From NCBI RefSeq assembly GCF_020687685.1, contig NZ_JAJEWM010000001.1, positions 682,001 to 746,000 of the forward strand: DNA of 64,000 nucleotides. The letters run 5' to 3'. The stretch comes from Tessaracoccus sp. OS52 (GTDB lineage: Bacteria > Actinomycetota > Actinomycetes > Propionibacteriales > Propionibacteriaceae). The notes below the pieces were generated by a model. That model saw only the letters and a list, made by a program, of their open reading frames with translations, made no database searches and was not told where the DNA came from. The number at the start of each line of letters is the position of its first letter. Within the stretch, counting starts at the first letter, position 1. Of this stretch, positions 28,931 through 37,830 are shown one piece after another. The position numbers and the translations under genes were made by a program.

Positions 28931-28960
28931 TTCAACCCCCGCTATCCGACCGTATATAAA
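28931..28960 (+). promoter_or_regulatory. Possible promoter of the Ltp-like gene
   Basis: TATAAA at 28955-28960 is a good -10 candidate in an unusually AT-rich stretch. TTCAAC at 28931 is a weak -35 with 17-18 bp spacing. A start near 28967 would leave a leader of about 55 nt before the ATG at 29023. Confidence 0.35.
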
Positions 28961-29022
28961 CGCTGTTAGGCTCCGCCTGTGGGCTTCGGCGCTGGGCCTG
29001 GCCAAGAGGGGGAGAAGAGCCA

Positions 29023-29862
29023 ATGAGATCCATCCGGACCACCGCGATTGCCTTGTTCGCGATTTGCACCGTCGGCGTGTTTCCGGTTCTGTCCGCAGCG
29101 CCGGCCGCCGCAGAGGTGGACGTCTACACCACCCCAGGCACCCACCAGGTGAACGGGCGCCAATGGCGAACCACGTGCGCGCCTTATTCCTCCAGCATTG
29201 AGCGCTGCCGAACCGAGATTTGGGCCAGCGTGATTCACCTGTCCCAAGCTGGGCGCTTTACCCAGGTGAACGGGTGGGCGTTCAATAACCTGACATACAA
29301 GCCGGTGAGTTACCCACTCTGGGGCACCAACCCACTGGCACGTCCAGGAACCTGGACCAAGGACGGGCGCCAGTGGCGCACTGAGTGCGGCACCCCCGCT
29401 ACCGGGCGTGACGCCTGCCGTAGCTACATCTACAGCACGGTCTACGCCAGGACCACCACCGGCTACACGGCTCTCAACCAGTGGACCTTCAACAACATCA
29501 CTCGGTTCACGCCGGGAACCGCTGCCTACCCTGCGCCATCTACAACGCCCGCACCGACGCCGACCAAGCCGGTCACGGTTTCACAACAACAAGCCGTCAG
29601 GAGTGCCGAGGAGTATCTGGCGGTGTTGAGCTTCTCGCGTATTGGACTGATCGAGCAGTTGGAGTACGAGGGTTTCAGCAATGCCGACTCCGTCTTCGCG
29701 GTTGACTACTTGCGCGTTGATTGGTACGCGCAGGCAGCGCGTTCAGCAAGGGAGTACTTGAATTTCATGGCTTTCTCTCGCATTGGGCTGATTGACCAGC
29801 TGCTTTATGAGGGATTCACACATGAGCAGGCCATCTTTGGTGTGAATTCTGTAGGCCTCTGA
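29023..29862 (+). CDS. Exported protein with two Ltp-family (host cell surface-exposed lipoprotein) repeats
   Basis: A 279 aa exported protein. Residues 1-35 are a signal peptide ending in AAPAAAEV. Two copies of an actinobacterial repeat follow (NGRQWRTTC and DGRQWRTEC, each ending in a V/LN-x-W-x-FNN block with conserved cysteines), then a Thr/Pro linker at about 175-190. The C-terminus has two Ltp-type helical repeats of about 38 residues: RSAEEYLAVLSFSRIGLIEQ and RSAREYLNFMAFSRIGLIDQ, each ending in YEGF. The Ltp domain is known from a phage TP-J34 lipoprotein that blocks DNA injection (superinfection exclusion). Here the protein has a normal Sec signal and no lipobox. The gene has lower GC than its neighbours and stands alone. 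Confidence 0.82.
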   Translation: MRSIRTTAIALFAICTVGVFPVLSAAPAAAEVDVYTTPGTHQVNGRQWRTTCAPYSSSIERCRTEIWASVIHLSQAGRFTQVNGWAFNNLTYKPVSYPLWGTNPLARPGTWTKDGRQWRTECGTPATGRDACRSYIYSTVYARTTTGYTALNQWTFNNITRFTPGTAAYPAPSTTPAPTPTKPVTVSQQQAVRSAEEYLAVLSFSRIGLIEQLEYEGFSNADSVFAVDYLRVDWYAQAARSAREYLNFMAFSRIGLIDQLLYEGFTHEQAIFGVNSVGL

Positions 29863-29876
29863 GACGGCAAGTACAT

Positions 29877-29919
29877 CCACGCCTTCCGGTGCCGGGCTGT
29901 GTACCGGCCTCAGGCGTGG
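29877..29919 (+). terminator. Probable terminator hairpin
   Basis: CCACGCCT (29877-29884) pairs with AGGCGTGG (29912-29919), with an inner CCGGT/ACCGG stem. It starts 15 bp after the stop of the Ltp-like gene. There is no strong U-tract. Confidence 0.5.
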
Positions 29920-30026
29920 TCGGAGTCAGAGGCTTTGCGAAGCCACGTTCGCGGTGGGACTCAGGAATCTGTCCGGGCATGCTGAGCCACCAGTCCCCCG
30001 GATGAACATCGGCAGGGCACAACCAG

Positions 30027-30887
30027 TCAGGATCGCGGCTGGCAGGTGGGGCACCAGTAGATGAACCGTTCCTGTCCCGCCCGGGGGTCGGCGACGGTGT
30101 GCGCGCCCCCGAGCTCACCGGAGCGGACGGCGGTCCCACAGCGCCTGCAGGGGAGGCGCTGCCGCCCATAGACGTAGGTGTTCTCACCCGGGCGGTCGTT
30201 GCCCGTGAACACCCTGACGGGACGGTCCCGGTTGGCCTGGAGGAGCCGCGCGCCCAGGTCCACCACAGCGTCCGCGTCGCGACTGGCCACGTTCGAGGCG
30301 GGATGGATGCCCAGCAGGAAGCACAGTTCGGCCCGGAACACGTTGCCCAGCCCGGCGATCACCCGCTGGTCCAGCACCGCCTCACCCAGTGAGGTGTCAC
30401 GCTGTCGTTCCAGCCGCGCCACCGCCTCGTCGCGGCCAGGAACGGGCCAGCGGCCGGGAGAGTCCCAGTCAGGGCCCAGCGGGTCAGGGCCGAGATGGGC
30501 GGTGCGGGCGTCGTAATGTTCGGCCGGCCACAGCTCGAGCATCCCGAGGTCGTGACCCACAAGCTCGATCTCCTGTTGCGGATCCGGGGACCCGGCCACC
30601 CGGACCACGAGCCGGGCCGTGTGAGCGGGAGCGGACCAGCGGCTGCCGGCGGGGTGGATCCGCCAGGTGCCGTCCATGCGCAGATGGGTGTGGAGGATGT
30701 CCGCACCCTCGGGCGTGGAGATCCGCCAGAACAGGTGCTTGCCCCAGGGCCAGACCCGCTCGATCACCGCGCCCGAGGCGTCCGTGGTGGCCAGCGCGGG
30801 CGTCCGGCCGTCCCAGTGCGTGATCGTGCGGCCCTCCAGCGGCTCCAGCCGTTTCGCGAGCTGGTAGATGGTGTCGCCCTCAGGCAT
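30027..30887 (-). CDS. nei: DNA glycosylase/AP lyase, Nei (endonuclease VIII) type
   Basis: A 286 aa base-excision repair enzyme removing oxidised bases. The N-terminal catalytic proline and glutamate are in MPEGDTIYQLAKRL, and the conserved lysine is in WPWGKHLFWR. The helix-two-turn-helix reads DQRVIAGLGNVFRAELCFLLG, and the zinc finger is CRRCGTAVRSGEL...CPTCQ near the C-terminus. This is the Nei2 subgroup. Its start overlaps the end of lhr by 8 bp, so it is cotranscribed with the helicase gene, as in mycobacteria. A second member of the family is at 49351. Confidence 0.92.
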   Translation of the reverse strand: MPEGDTIYQLAKRLEPLEGRTITHWDGRTPALATTDASGAVIERVWPWGKHLFWRISTPEGADILHTHLRMDGTWRIHPAGSRWSAPAHTARLVVRVAGSPDPQQEIELVGHDLGMLELWPAEHYDARTAHLGPDPLGPDWDSPGRWPVPGRDEAVARLERQRDTSLGEAVLDQRVIAGLGNVFRAELCFLLGIHPASNVASRDADAVVDLGARLLQANRDRPVRVFTGNDRPGENTYVYGRQRLPCRRCGTAVRSGELGGAHTVADPRAGQERFIYWCPTCQPRS

Positions 30888-33800
30888 GGCGTGCCTCGAA
30901 AACCACGCCGCGGGGGGTGATCCTTGCCCCGGCGCCCAGCAACGCCGCGACGTCGGGACCGACGCCGGCGCGCTCGCCGTCGATCTCCTCCACCCGGATG
31001 CGCGCCATCCGCTTCTCGTTCACCGCTTGCTGCAGCGCACGGCCGACCAGACCGACCCGGGTAGAGCGGTCCGGTCCGCCACCGGCAGGGTCGAAGATGG
31101 AGAGGTTGCGGCCACCGCGGGTCAGGTGGGCGAGGCACAACCCGTCGGCGAGCACGACCACGGCTCCGGCAGCACGTGAGACCCGCGCCGTCGGATGGTC
31201 CGGCCACCCGACGACGCTGCCGTACGGATTGGCCGGGTCCAGCGCCGCCAGCACCACGGGCCTGACGTCGTGTGCGCCGGAGGGCCAGGTGGTCCCGTCG
31301 GGGCTGTCGGCGAACCCCCGGATGTGGTCGATGGTCGCGGAAGTCGCGAACTGGGACCCACCGAGTCCCTCCACGACGTAGCCTCGGGCGATCTTGCCTG
31401 CGCGCTCCAGCTCCGCCAGCACGCGGTAGGCGGCGGCGAACCCGCCCTCGGTGGCTTCGGCCACGACTGCGCCGCGGGTGATGACCCCGTAGCGCTCCAG
31501 CCACCCGGACACGCGCGCGATCATCTCCTCCGCGGGGGACGGCCGCGGGTCTCCCACTCGGTACCAGCGGCCCGCCACGGTGGGTGGGGTGCCGTCAAGG
31601 CCCGGCCTGCCTAGCAGCGAACGCCCCGGCCGTGGGAGCCGTGCCCGGGCACGCGGTGTGGAGCGGGGGCTCTTGTGGGCCGCGCGCGCCGGTCCACCGA
31701 TGCGGGCGCGGACGGGCGCCATCGACGTCGGTGCGACCAGTCCCGCTTCCGCAGCGCGCCACCACGACTCGACCAGTTCCGGCGTCCCGACTAGGCCCCC
31801 GGCCGCCGCCTCCCGGGCGGATCGCAGCTCCAGGAACAGGCCACCGGCGGCGGCCACTTCGTCGGCCAGCTTCCGCAGCGCATCGTCGGCGGGCGGCGGC
31901 GGGGACAGGAGGTCGACGTCGGCGGCAGGCACCAGCGCCACCAGCGGGTCCTCGGGACCGAGGCTGCCGCGCAGCCGGATCAGGACCTCGCCCTCGGCCA
32001 CCAGCTGGTCGAGGTGCGACGGCGAGTAGTCACGCAGGCGCGCCGGCAGGACCTGGGTTTCCCAGGCGCTCGCCGGCAGCGCCGCTCCGCCGAGCCGTTG
32101 CAGCGCGACCAGCACCTCGTCGGGACTGGAGAAGGGCCGGTCGTCGACGCCGTGCCAGGCCGCCAGGAACCTCGCCAGCCCGGAGGTCGAGACCGGCTGC
32201 ACCTGAGCGCGGGCGGCCGTCAGGCAGCGGCTGCGGATTCGCCGGAGCACCTCCGGGTCGGAGAACTCCGCCTCGGTACGGCCGGGGGTGAAGTGGCCGC
32301 GGATGAGCCGCTTGGCCGTGACCTCGCGTTCCAGCAGGAGGTCCGCGGTGGCGGTCCCGATCCGGAAGGCGGCCGCCACCTGCGCCGTCGTGAACGGGGC
32401 GTGCGTGCGGGCGTAGCGCAGCACCAGTTGGGTGAGGGGGTCGCGTCCCGCCTCCGCGACGTCGGCCGCGGGAGCGCCCGGGGGCAGGGGGACGCCGAGG
32501 GCGTCGCGGAGCAGTCCCAGGTCCGCAGCCGCCGCCAGGTGCGGCTGACCGGCGAGCTGCACGGTGAACACCCGCCCCGCGAGCTCGTCGACCGCGTCGT
32601 CGAGTGCGGCCGCCAGACCTCCCGTGACCCGGGCCGACAACTCCGCAAGGGGGATTGGGCCGAGCAGCCGTGGCAGGTCCGCCAGTTCCTCGACGTTTCG
32701 TGCCCGCCGGTCCTCGGCCGTGTGCTGGAGTTCCGCCTCCACCTGGGAGATGACCTCGAGGTCGAGCAACTCCCGCAGGTCGACGGTGCCCAGCACCGCG
32801 GCCAGGAGCGCGGGGTCCATCGAGAGGGTTGCGGCGCGGCGCTCGGCCAGCGGCGTGTCCCCCTCGTACATGAACTCGCCCTGGTAGCGGAACAACATCG
32901 TGGCCGCGAAGGGACTCGGCGACGACGTCGTCACCTCCACCACCCGCACCGCTCCCCGCTGCAGCGCGTGCAGGACCTCGACCAGCCCGGGGAGGTCGTA
33001 GACGTCCTGCAGCACCTCCCGCACGGTCTCGATGATGATCGGGAACCTCGGATGGTGCCTTGCCACCTCCAGCAGTTGGCTGGCTCGCTGACGCTGTTGC
33101 CACAAGGGGCTGCGCCTGCCCGGATCGCGCTGCGGGAGCAGGAGCGCCCGCGCGGCGCACTCGCGGAACCTGGCGGCGAACAGCGCCGTCCCACCCACCT
33201 CGGAGGTCACGATGTCGCCCACCTCGTCTGGTTCGGGCAGCAGGTGCTCGACGATGTTCTCAGCCGCTTCGCTGTCCGGCAGCCGCCAGATGATGCCGTC
33301 GTCGGAGGCCATCGGCACGACCTCGATGCCTGTGGCCGCGCGCAGCGAGGACCCGATGGCCAGCGCCCACGGCGCGAGGACGGAGCGGCCCAAGGGGCAG
33401 TGGAGCACAAAGCGCCAGTCGCCCACCTCGTCGCGGAACCGCTCGAGCAGGACGGTGGTGTCGTCGGGGACCTGGCCGGTGGCCTCGCGCTGCTCGGTCA
33501 GGTAGCTGCGGATGTTCTCCCGGACATTGGGGGTGAGCTCGTCCACGTCGAGGCGACGCGGATCCCGCAGCACCTCGCGGTGGAAGCGTCCGATCTGGCG
33601 GCCCAGTTCGGCGGGGCGGGGCTCCTGGTCCCCGTGCCAGAACGGCAGCCGCCCGGTGTGTCCCGGAGCGGGGATGACCAGCACCTGCTCCCGGGTGATC
33701 TCCACGATCCGCCACGACGACGCGCCGAGGGTGAAGACGTCCCCGACGCGGGACTCGTAGACCATCTCCTCGTCCAGTTCCCCAACCCGTCGGCCCGGCC

Positions 33801-35478
33801 CCTCCTCGCCGGCGAGGAACACCCCGAACAGGCCCCGGTTGGGGATGGTGCCGCCGGAGGTGACCGCCAGCCGCAGCGCTCCTGGACGCGCGTACAGCCG
33901 CCCGTCGCCCTCCACCAGGCGCGCCCGCAGGTCCCCGAAGTCTGCGCTCGGGTAGGCCCCGGTCAGCAGTTCCACGACCGAGTCGAACAGGGAGCGCTCC
34001 AGACCCGCGTAAGGCATCGCCCGCCGCAGGGCGCCGTACCAGCCGTCGATGTCCAGCCCAGCCTCGTCGGCCGCGACGGCGGCAGCCACCGTCTGCTGTG
34101 CCAGGACATCCAGCGGTGAGCGGGGGATGCGGATCTCCTCGATCTCGCCGCGCAGCATCCGCCCGGTCACGACGGCCGAGGGGATCAGGTCGCCGCGATG
34201 GAGGGGGTAGACCGTCCCCCGGGACACGGCGCCGACGTCGTGGCCGGCCCGGCCGATGCGCTGCAGCGCGCTCGCGACCGAGGGCGCCGCGGACACCTGG
34301 ATCACCCGGTCCACCGCTCCCATGTCGATGCCCAGTTCCAGCGACGACGTCGCCACCACGCACCTGAGCTCCCCGGACTTGAGCGCGCCCTCGATCTCAG
34401 CCCGCGCCTCCTTGCTGACCGAGCCGTGGTGCGCCCGTGCGATGACTGCAGGAGCGGCGCCGACCTCGTCTGAGGACGCCATCACCTGCGCCGGTGGCCT
34501 GCGGGCGGGTGGCGCGAGCGAGTCGGGATCGTGCTCGGCCGCCCAGATTTCGTTGAGTCTGGCGGTGAGCCGTTCCGCCGTCCGGCGGGAGTTGGTGAAC
34601 ACCAGCGTCGAGCGGCCGTCCATCACGGATTCGTAGACGTCGGCCTCGACGTGCGGCCAGAGCGACTCGGTGGTCTCCGGAGGCGCGCTCAGGAGCGGGT
34701 CGGGTGGCTCGGTGCTGGCGCCCGGCGGCGGCCCCGGGGAGGTGATGTCTGGGACCGTGAGGCGGACCGAGACGTCCCAGGCCTTCTGGGTGGGCGGGGC
34801 AACCACCTCGACGGGCCGGTCACCGCCGAGGAAGGCGGCCACCCTGTCTATGGGGCGCACGGTGGCGGACAGGGCCACGCGCTGCACGTCCCGGTCCACC
34901 AGGGCGTCCAGGCGTTCGAGGCTCAGGGCCAGGTGCGACCCCCGCTTGGTCCCGGCAAGCGCATGGATCTCGTCGATGATGACGATCTCAACGTCCGTGA
35001 GGGTGGAGCGTGCCTGTGACGTGAGCATGAGGTAGAGCGACTCGGGCGTCGTGATCAGGATGTCGGGGGGACGCCGCACGAGCGCGGCCCGGTCACGCGA
35101 GGTCGTGTCGCCCGAGCGGACCCCGACGGTGAGGTGCGGCACGGACTGGTCGAGCCGCTCCGCGGTCCGGCGAATGCCGATCAGCGGCGCGCGCAGGTTG
35201 CGTTCGACGTCGACCCCCAGCGCCTTGAGGGGGGAGATGTAGACCACCCGGGTGCCGGTGCCGGCAGGCTTGGGCTCGTTGGAGAGCCGGTCAAGGGAGT
35301 GGAAGAACGCGGCCAGCGTCTTGCCGGAGCCGGTGGGCGCGACGACGAGCGCGTGGCGCCCCTCTGCGATGGCGTCCCACGCCGCCGTCTGCACCGGCGT
35401 GGGGGAGCGGAAGACCTCGGAGAACCAGGAGCGCGCCGGCTCGGAGAACCGGGCCAGTCCGGCTTCGGGGGCGCTCAT
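30880..35478 (-). CDS. lhr: ATP-dependent DNA helicase Lhr
   Basis: A 1532 aa superfamily 2 helicase of the Lhr type, translocating 3' to 5' on DNA and acting on DNA/RNA hybrids. Walker A is GSGKTLAAFF near residue 51, Walker B DEIHALAGTKRGSH, motif III LSATV and motif VI QRIGRAGHDVG. The middle holds the Lhr-specific winged-helix and core domain (PQRDPGRRSPLWQQRQRASQ), and the long C-terminal Lhr domain reaches the stop. The length is the usual size for actinobacterial Lhr (about 1500). The ATG at 35478 starts 10 residues before the family block. It overlaps nei by 8 bp and follows an anti-sigma-like gene on the same strand. Its role is in repair of mitomycin-type damage. Confidence 0.96.
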   Translation of the reverse strand: MSAPEAGLARFSEPARSWFSEVFRSPTPVQTAAWDAIAEGRHALVVAPTGSGKTLAAFFHSLDRLSNEPKPAGTGTRVVYISPLKALGVDVERNLRAPLIGIRRTAERLDQSVPHLTVGVRSGDTTSRDRAALVRRPPDILITTPESLYLMLTSQARSTLTDVEIVIIDEIHALAGTKRGSHLALSLERLDALVDRDVQRVALSATVRPIDRVAAFLGGDRPVEVVAPPTQKAWDVSVRLTVPDITSPGPPPGASTEPPDPLLSAPPETTESLWPHVEADVYESVMDGRSTLVFTNSRRTAERLTARLNEIWAAEHDPDSLAPPARRPPAQVMASSDEVGAAPAVIARAHHGSVSKEARAEIEGALKSGELRCVVATSSLELGIDMGAVDRVIQVSAAPSVASALQRIGRAGHDVGAVSRGTVYPLHRGDLIPSAVVTGRMLRGEIEEIRIPRSPLDVLAQQTVAAAVAADEAGLDIDGWYGALRRAMPYAGLERSLFDSVVELLTGAYPSADFGDLRARLVEGDGRLYARPGALRLAVTSGGTIPNRGLFGVFLAGEEGPGRRVGELDEEMVYESRVGDVFTLGASSWRIVEITREQVLVIPAPGHTGRLPFWHGDQEPRPAELGRQIGRFHREVLRDPRRLDVDELTPNVRENIRSYLTEQREATGQVPDDTTVLLERFRDEVGDWRFVLHCPLGRSVLAPWALAIGSSLRAATGIEVVPMASDDGIIWRLPDSEAAENIVEHLLPEPDEVGDIVTSEVGGTALFAARFRECAARALLLPQRDPGRRSPLWQQRQRASQLLEVARHHPRFPIIIETVREVLQDVYDLPGLVEVLHALQRGAVRVVEVTTSSPSPFAATMLFRYQGEFMYEGDTPLAERRAATLSMDPALLAAVLGTVDLRELLDLEVISQVEAELQHTAEDRRARNVEELADLPRLLGPIPLAELSARVTGGLAAALDDAVDELAGRVFTVQLAGQPHLAAAADLGLLRDALGVPLPPGAPAADVAEAGRDPLTQLVLRYARTHAPFTTAQVAAAFRIGTATADLLLEREVTAKRLIRGHFTPGRTEAEFSDPEVLRRIRSRCLTAARAQVQPVSTSGLARFLAAWHGVDDRPFSSPDEVLVALQRLGGAALPASAWETQVLPARLRDYSPSHLDQLVAEGEVLIRLRGSLGPEDPLVALVPAADVDLLSPPPPADDALRKLADEVAAAGGLFLELRSAREAAAGGLVGTPELVESWWRAAEAGLVAPTSMAPVRARIGGPARAAHKSPRSTPRARARLPRPGRSLLGRPGLDGTPPTVAGRWYRVGDPRPSPAEEMIARVSGWLERYGVITRGAVVAEATEGGFAAAYRVLAELERAGKIARGYVVEGLGGSQFATSATIDHIRGFADSPDGTTWPSGAHDVRPVVLAALDPANPYGSVVGWPDHPTARVSRAAGAVVVLADGLCLAHLTRGGRNLSIFDPAGGGPDRSTRVGLVGRALQQAVNEKRMARIRVEEIDGERAGVGPDVAALLGAGARITPRGVVFEARHA

Positions 35479-35514
35479 CCCCCAAGTCTGCCACCGGCCC
35501 CGCCGCTGGGGTGG

Positions 35515-36165
35515 TTACAGCAGTTGGCCGCGGACGATGGTGTCGCCGGAGTGGCGCGGTTCGTCGTCGAACTGCTCGTTGGACAGGTCGACGATCAGGT
35601 AGCCGGACTCGATCAGGGACTCGTCCACCGCGAAGCGTCCCACCGACTCGGCCGCGAACACCCCGACCGAGACCATCCGCTGTCCGTCGGTGTTGATGAG
35701 CCAGACCTCGACGTACCCGTCAGGGTTGGCCACGCCGTCGGGGACCTCGACGGCGAGGCTGTAACCGATGTCCCGGCGCAGCAGTTCGGCGGTGCCGCGC
35801 GGATCGTCGGGCCGGTCCAGTGGCGTGAGGATTGCCCGGCGCACCGTCTCCAGGGCCTCGTCCCCAGGGCCGGTCAGCAGACGCATCCCGAGTGCGCCCA
35901 GGACGCCGCCGGCGAGCACACCGCCGGCTCCGAACAGCCACGCACGACGGGACGTCGACGGTCCGCCCGGGGCAGCGGGCGACCGTTGCGCTGAAGGAAG
36001 CTGCTGCGGCTGTGCGGGCGCAGGGGGCAGCTGGGGCAGGCCGGCCCCGGCTGCGATCGCCTCCCAGGTTCCGGGCGAGGGATCGGACCAGGTGGGCCGG
36101 GATTCCGCCGCGCGCCGGAAGCGCCTGGCGACGTCGTCGAGGGAGTACTTCGCCTCCTCAGACAT
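35515..36165 (-). CDS. RskA-like anti-sigma factor
   Basis: A 216 aa membrane protein. A short N-terminal cytoplasmic helix region and a Pro/Gln-rich stretch are followed by one membrane segment at about 71-95 (LFGAGGVLAGGVLGALGMRLL). The outer C-terminal domain (about 110-216) has the RskA-type beta fold: GYVEVWLINTDGQRMVSVGVF and LIVDLSNEQFDDEPRHSGDTIVRG. RskA holds its sigma factor at the membrane and releases it after proteolysis. Its start overlaps the sigma-factor stop by 8 bp. The usual ZAS-type Zn-binding His-x3-Cys-x2-Cys motif is absent. The N-terminal sigma-binding domain is much shorter than in SigK-type partners. Confidence 0.75.
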   Translation of the reverse strand: MSEEAKYSLDDVARRFRRAAESRPTWSDPSPGTWEAIAAGAGLPQLPPAPAQPQQLPSAQRSPAAPGGPSTSRRAWLFGAGGVLAGGVLGALGMRLLTGPGDEALETVRRAILTPLDRPDDPRGTAELLRRDIGYSLAVEVPDGVANPDGYVEVWLINTDGQRMVSVGVFAAESVGRFAVDESLIESGYLIVDLSNEQFDDEPRHSGDTIVRGQLL

Positions 36166-36715
36166 CGGAATCCACCTCCTCGAAGATTGAGCGGAGCCTC
36201 TCCAGGCCCCGTCTCACATGGCTCTTGACGGTTCCCAACGGCAATTGCAGAGCTTGGGCGACGTCGTCGTGGGTGCGGTCCTCCAGGTAGACCATGGTCA
36301 GGATGCGTGCCCGGGGATCGCCCAACGCGGCGAGCGCGTCGCGCACCACCACGGAGTCGATCACGTCGTCCAGCCCGTTGGAGACGGCCGCAGGTTCCCA
36401 GGCGACCGCGTCCTCGTTGCGCTGGCCTCGGCCCCTCGCGCGGAGGGCGTCGATGACCTTGAGCCGGCAGATCCCGATGAGCCAGGCGGGCAGCGACTCG
36501 TCGCTGGCGCGCAGGCTGGCCCTCGAGTTCCAGGCGGCGATGAACACCTGCTGGGTGACGTCGTCGGCGTCGGCCGTGGAATTCAGGGAACTCCGGGCGA
36601 TGGTGTGGATCAACCGGGACCAGCGTGTGAACGCCTCACGCAGGGCCGCGGCATCGCCAGAGGCGAGACGCGCGGCGAGCACCCCGACTGGGGTGGCGAG
36701 AACATCCGTGGTCAC
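36158..36715 (-). CDS. ECF-type RNA polymerase sigma factor (SigK-like)
   Basis: A 185 aa sigma-70-family factor of the ECF class. Region 2 reads LIHTIARSSLNSTADADDVTQQVFIAAWNSRASL, and region 4 is RILTMVYLEDRTHDDVAQALQLPLGTVKSHVRRGLERLRSI with the typical HTH. The start is a GTG at 36715. No closer ATG precedes region 2. It is in an operon with the RskA-like anti-sigma gene. The next gene on the same strand downstream is nei-lhr; the one upstream (36811) encodes a DUF4397 surface protein that may belong to the same regulon. Confidence 0.9.
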   Translation of the reverse strand: MTTDVLATPVGVLAARLASGDAAALREAFTRWSRLIHTIARSSLNSTADADDVTQQVFIAAWNSRASLRASDESLPAWLIGICRLKVIDALRARGRGQRNEDAVAWEPAAVSNGLDDVIDSVVVRDALAALGDPRARILTMVYLEDRTHDDVAQALQLPLGTVKSHVRRGLERLRSIFEEVDSDV

Positions 36716-36810
36716 AGCAGTCAGTGTTCCATATCCAGGCGAGGACCACGACGCCCACGGCTCCGCCCGCCGGATCAGGCGGACGGAGCCGTGGGGGTTG
36801 ATGGTCAGAT

Positions 36811-37620
36811 TCAGTTGGTCGAACGGACGCGGGCGCCGCGGGCGACCACGAAGCTCGCAGTGGCGCCGACCAGGACCAGGCTGGCCAGGGCGATGGTGAT
36901 CGGTGCCACGGGTGCGGGCCCCTCGGCGCCTGCGCTGGGCAGCCCGGCGTGGTCGCCCAGTTCGACGGCCTGGACCGCGAGGGCCAGGTTCTCGTCCTCC
37001 AGGGAACCCCAGGCGTAGACGATCGAGTTGGTGCCGTCGGTGAGGGTGAGGTCTGCGGGGCCGAGCACGACGGTGTCGGAGCCGGCAGCCACCACGTCGG
37101 CCGCGACGGTGCCCGGGGCGAGGTCGAGCTTCGCCTCGGAGGGGTTGGTCAGACCCGGAACCACGACGGCGCCTCCGGCGCGGACGTCGACGGCGGGCGC
37201 CGCGGCCACGTGACGGACGGTCAGGCGGGCGCCCTCGCTGGAGGCGGAGGTGTCATTCACGAACGGCGTGAGCACCGGGGCGCCGTCGGCGTTCAGATGG
37301 GCGACCACCGTGATGTTCGCGTCGGCGGGGACGGTGACGTCGTTGGCCTCGATCACGGCTTCGCCGTCGGCGCCGGCGCCGGCCGCGACGACCTTGAGGT
37401 CGTAGGTTCCGGCCGGCAACTCCTGCGGGTCGGTCAGGGTGCCTGGCTCGAAGTTCGTGAGGAGCTCGGAGCCGTTGGCGTAGACGTCGACGGTGGCGCC
37501 GGGCACGCCGTGGAGGATCGAGACCGTGGCGGTGTGTTCGTCCGCCATCGCTGTGGCCGCGGTGCCGACGGTGGCTGCGAGAGCGAGGGATCCGGCGAGG
37601 AAAATGCGGGAGAGCTTCAT
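36811..37620 (-). CDS. DUF4397 cell-surface protein with LPxxG-type sorting signal
   Basis: A 269 aa exported protein. The signal peptide is residues 1-27 (MKLSRIFLAGSLALAATVGT with cleavage after TAMA). Two DUF4397 domains follow, seen as VSILHGVPGATVDVYANG and LTVRHVAAAPAVDVRAGG. The C-terminus has LPSAG at about 228, then a hydrophobic helix PITIALASLVLVGATASFVV and a basic tail RGARVRSTN, the order of a sortase signal. The LPSAG sequence is not the canonical LPxTG, so the anchor is uncertain. The ATG at 37620 is chosen because it begins the signal peptide. It lies directly upstream of the sigma factor gene. Confidence 0.85.
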   Translation of the reverse strand: MKLSRIFLAGSLALAATVGTAATAMADEHTATVSILHGVPGATVDVYANGSELLTNFEPGTLTDPQELPAGTYDLKVVAAGAGADGEAVIEANDVTVPADANITVVAHLNADGAPVLTPFVNDTSASSEGARLTVRHVAAAPAVDVRAGGAVVVPGLTNPSEAKLDLAPGTVAADVVAAGSDTVVLGPADLTLTDGTNSIVYAWGSLEDENLALAVQAVELGDHAGLPSAGAEGPAPVAPITIALASLVLVGATASFVVARGARVRSTN

Positions 37621-37741
37621 TGGACTGCCTTTCACTGTGTGTAGGCGGCTTTCGCCTTGACACCCAGTACTTCGCTCACCACCCGGGGTTTGGATGCACT
37701 CGGCTGAAAGTTTCTTTGAAAGTTCTTCCCGCGAACTGAGG

Positions 37742-37780
37742 AAAGCCCGCCGACAAGGGGTTTCCTCATCGGCGGGCTTT
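37742..37780 (-). terminator. Rho-independent terminator of gnd
   Basis: AAAGCCCGCCGA (37742-37753) pairs perfectly with TCGGCGGGCTTT (37769-37780), a 12 bp stem with a 15 nt loop, 51 bp after the gnd stop. Either strand could use it, as the stem has A/T ends on both sides. Confidence 0.85.
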
Positions 37781-37830
37781 GAATTTCGATCGCACAGCCG
37801 TGCTCTCGCGGCGCGATTGGGTCCGCTTCC

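Noticed and set aside
35515-36165. ZAS-type anti-sigma factor with a zinc site
   Set aside because: No His-x3-Cys-x2-Cys motif; the C-terminal RskA-like domain is the better match.
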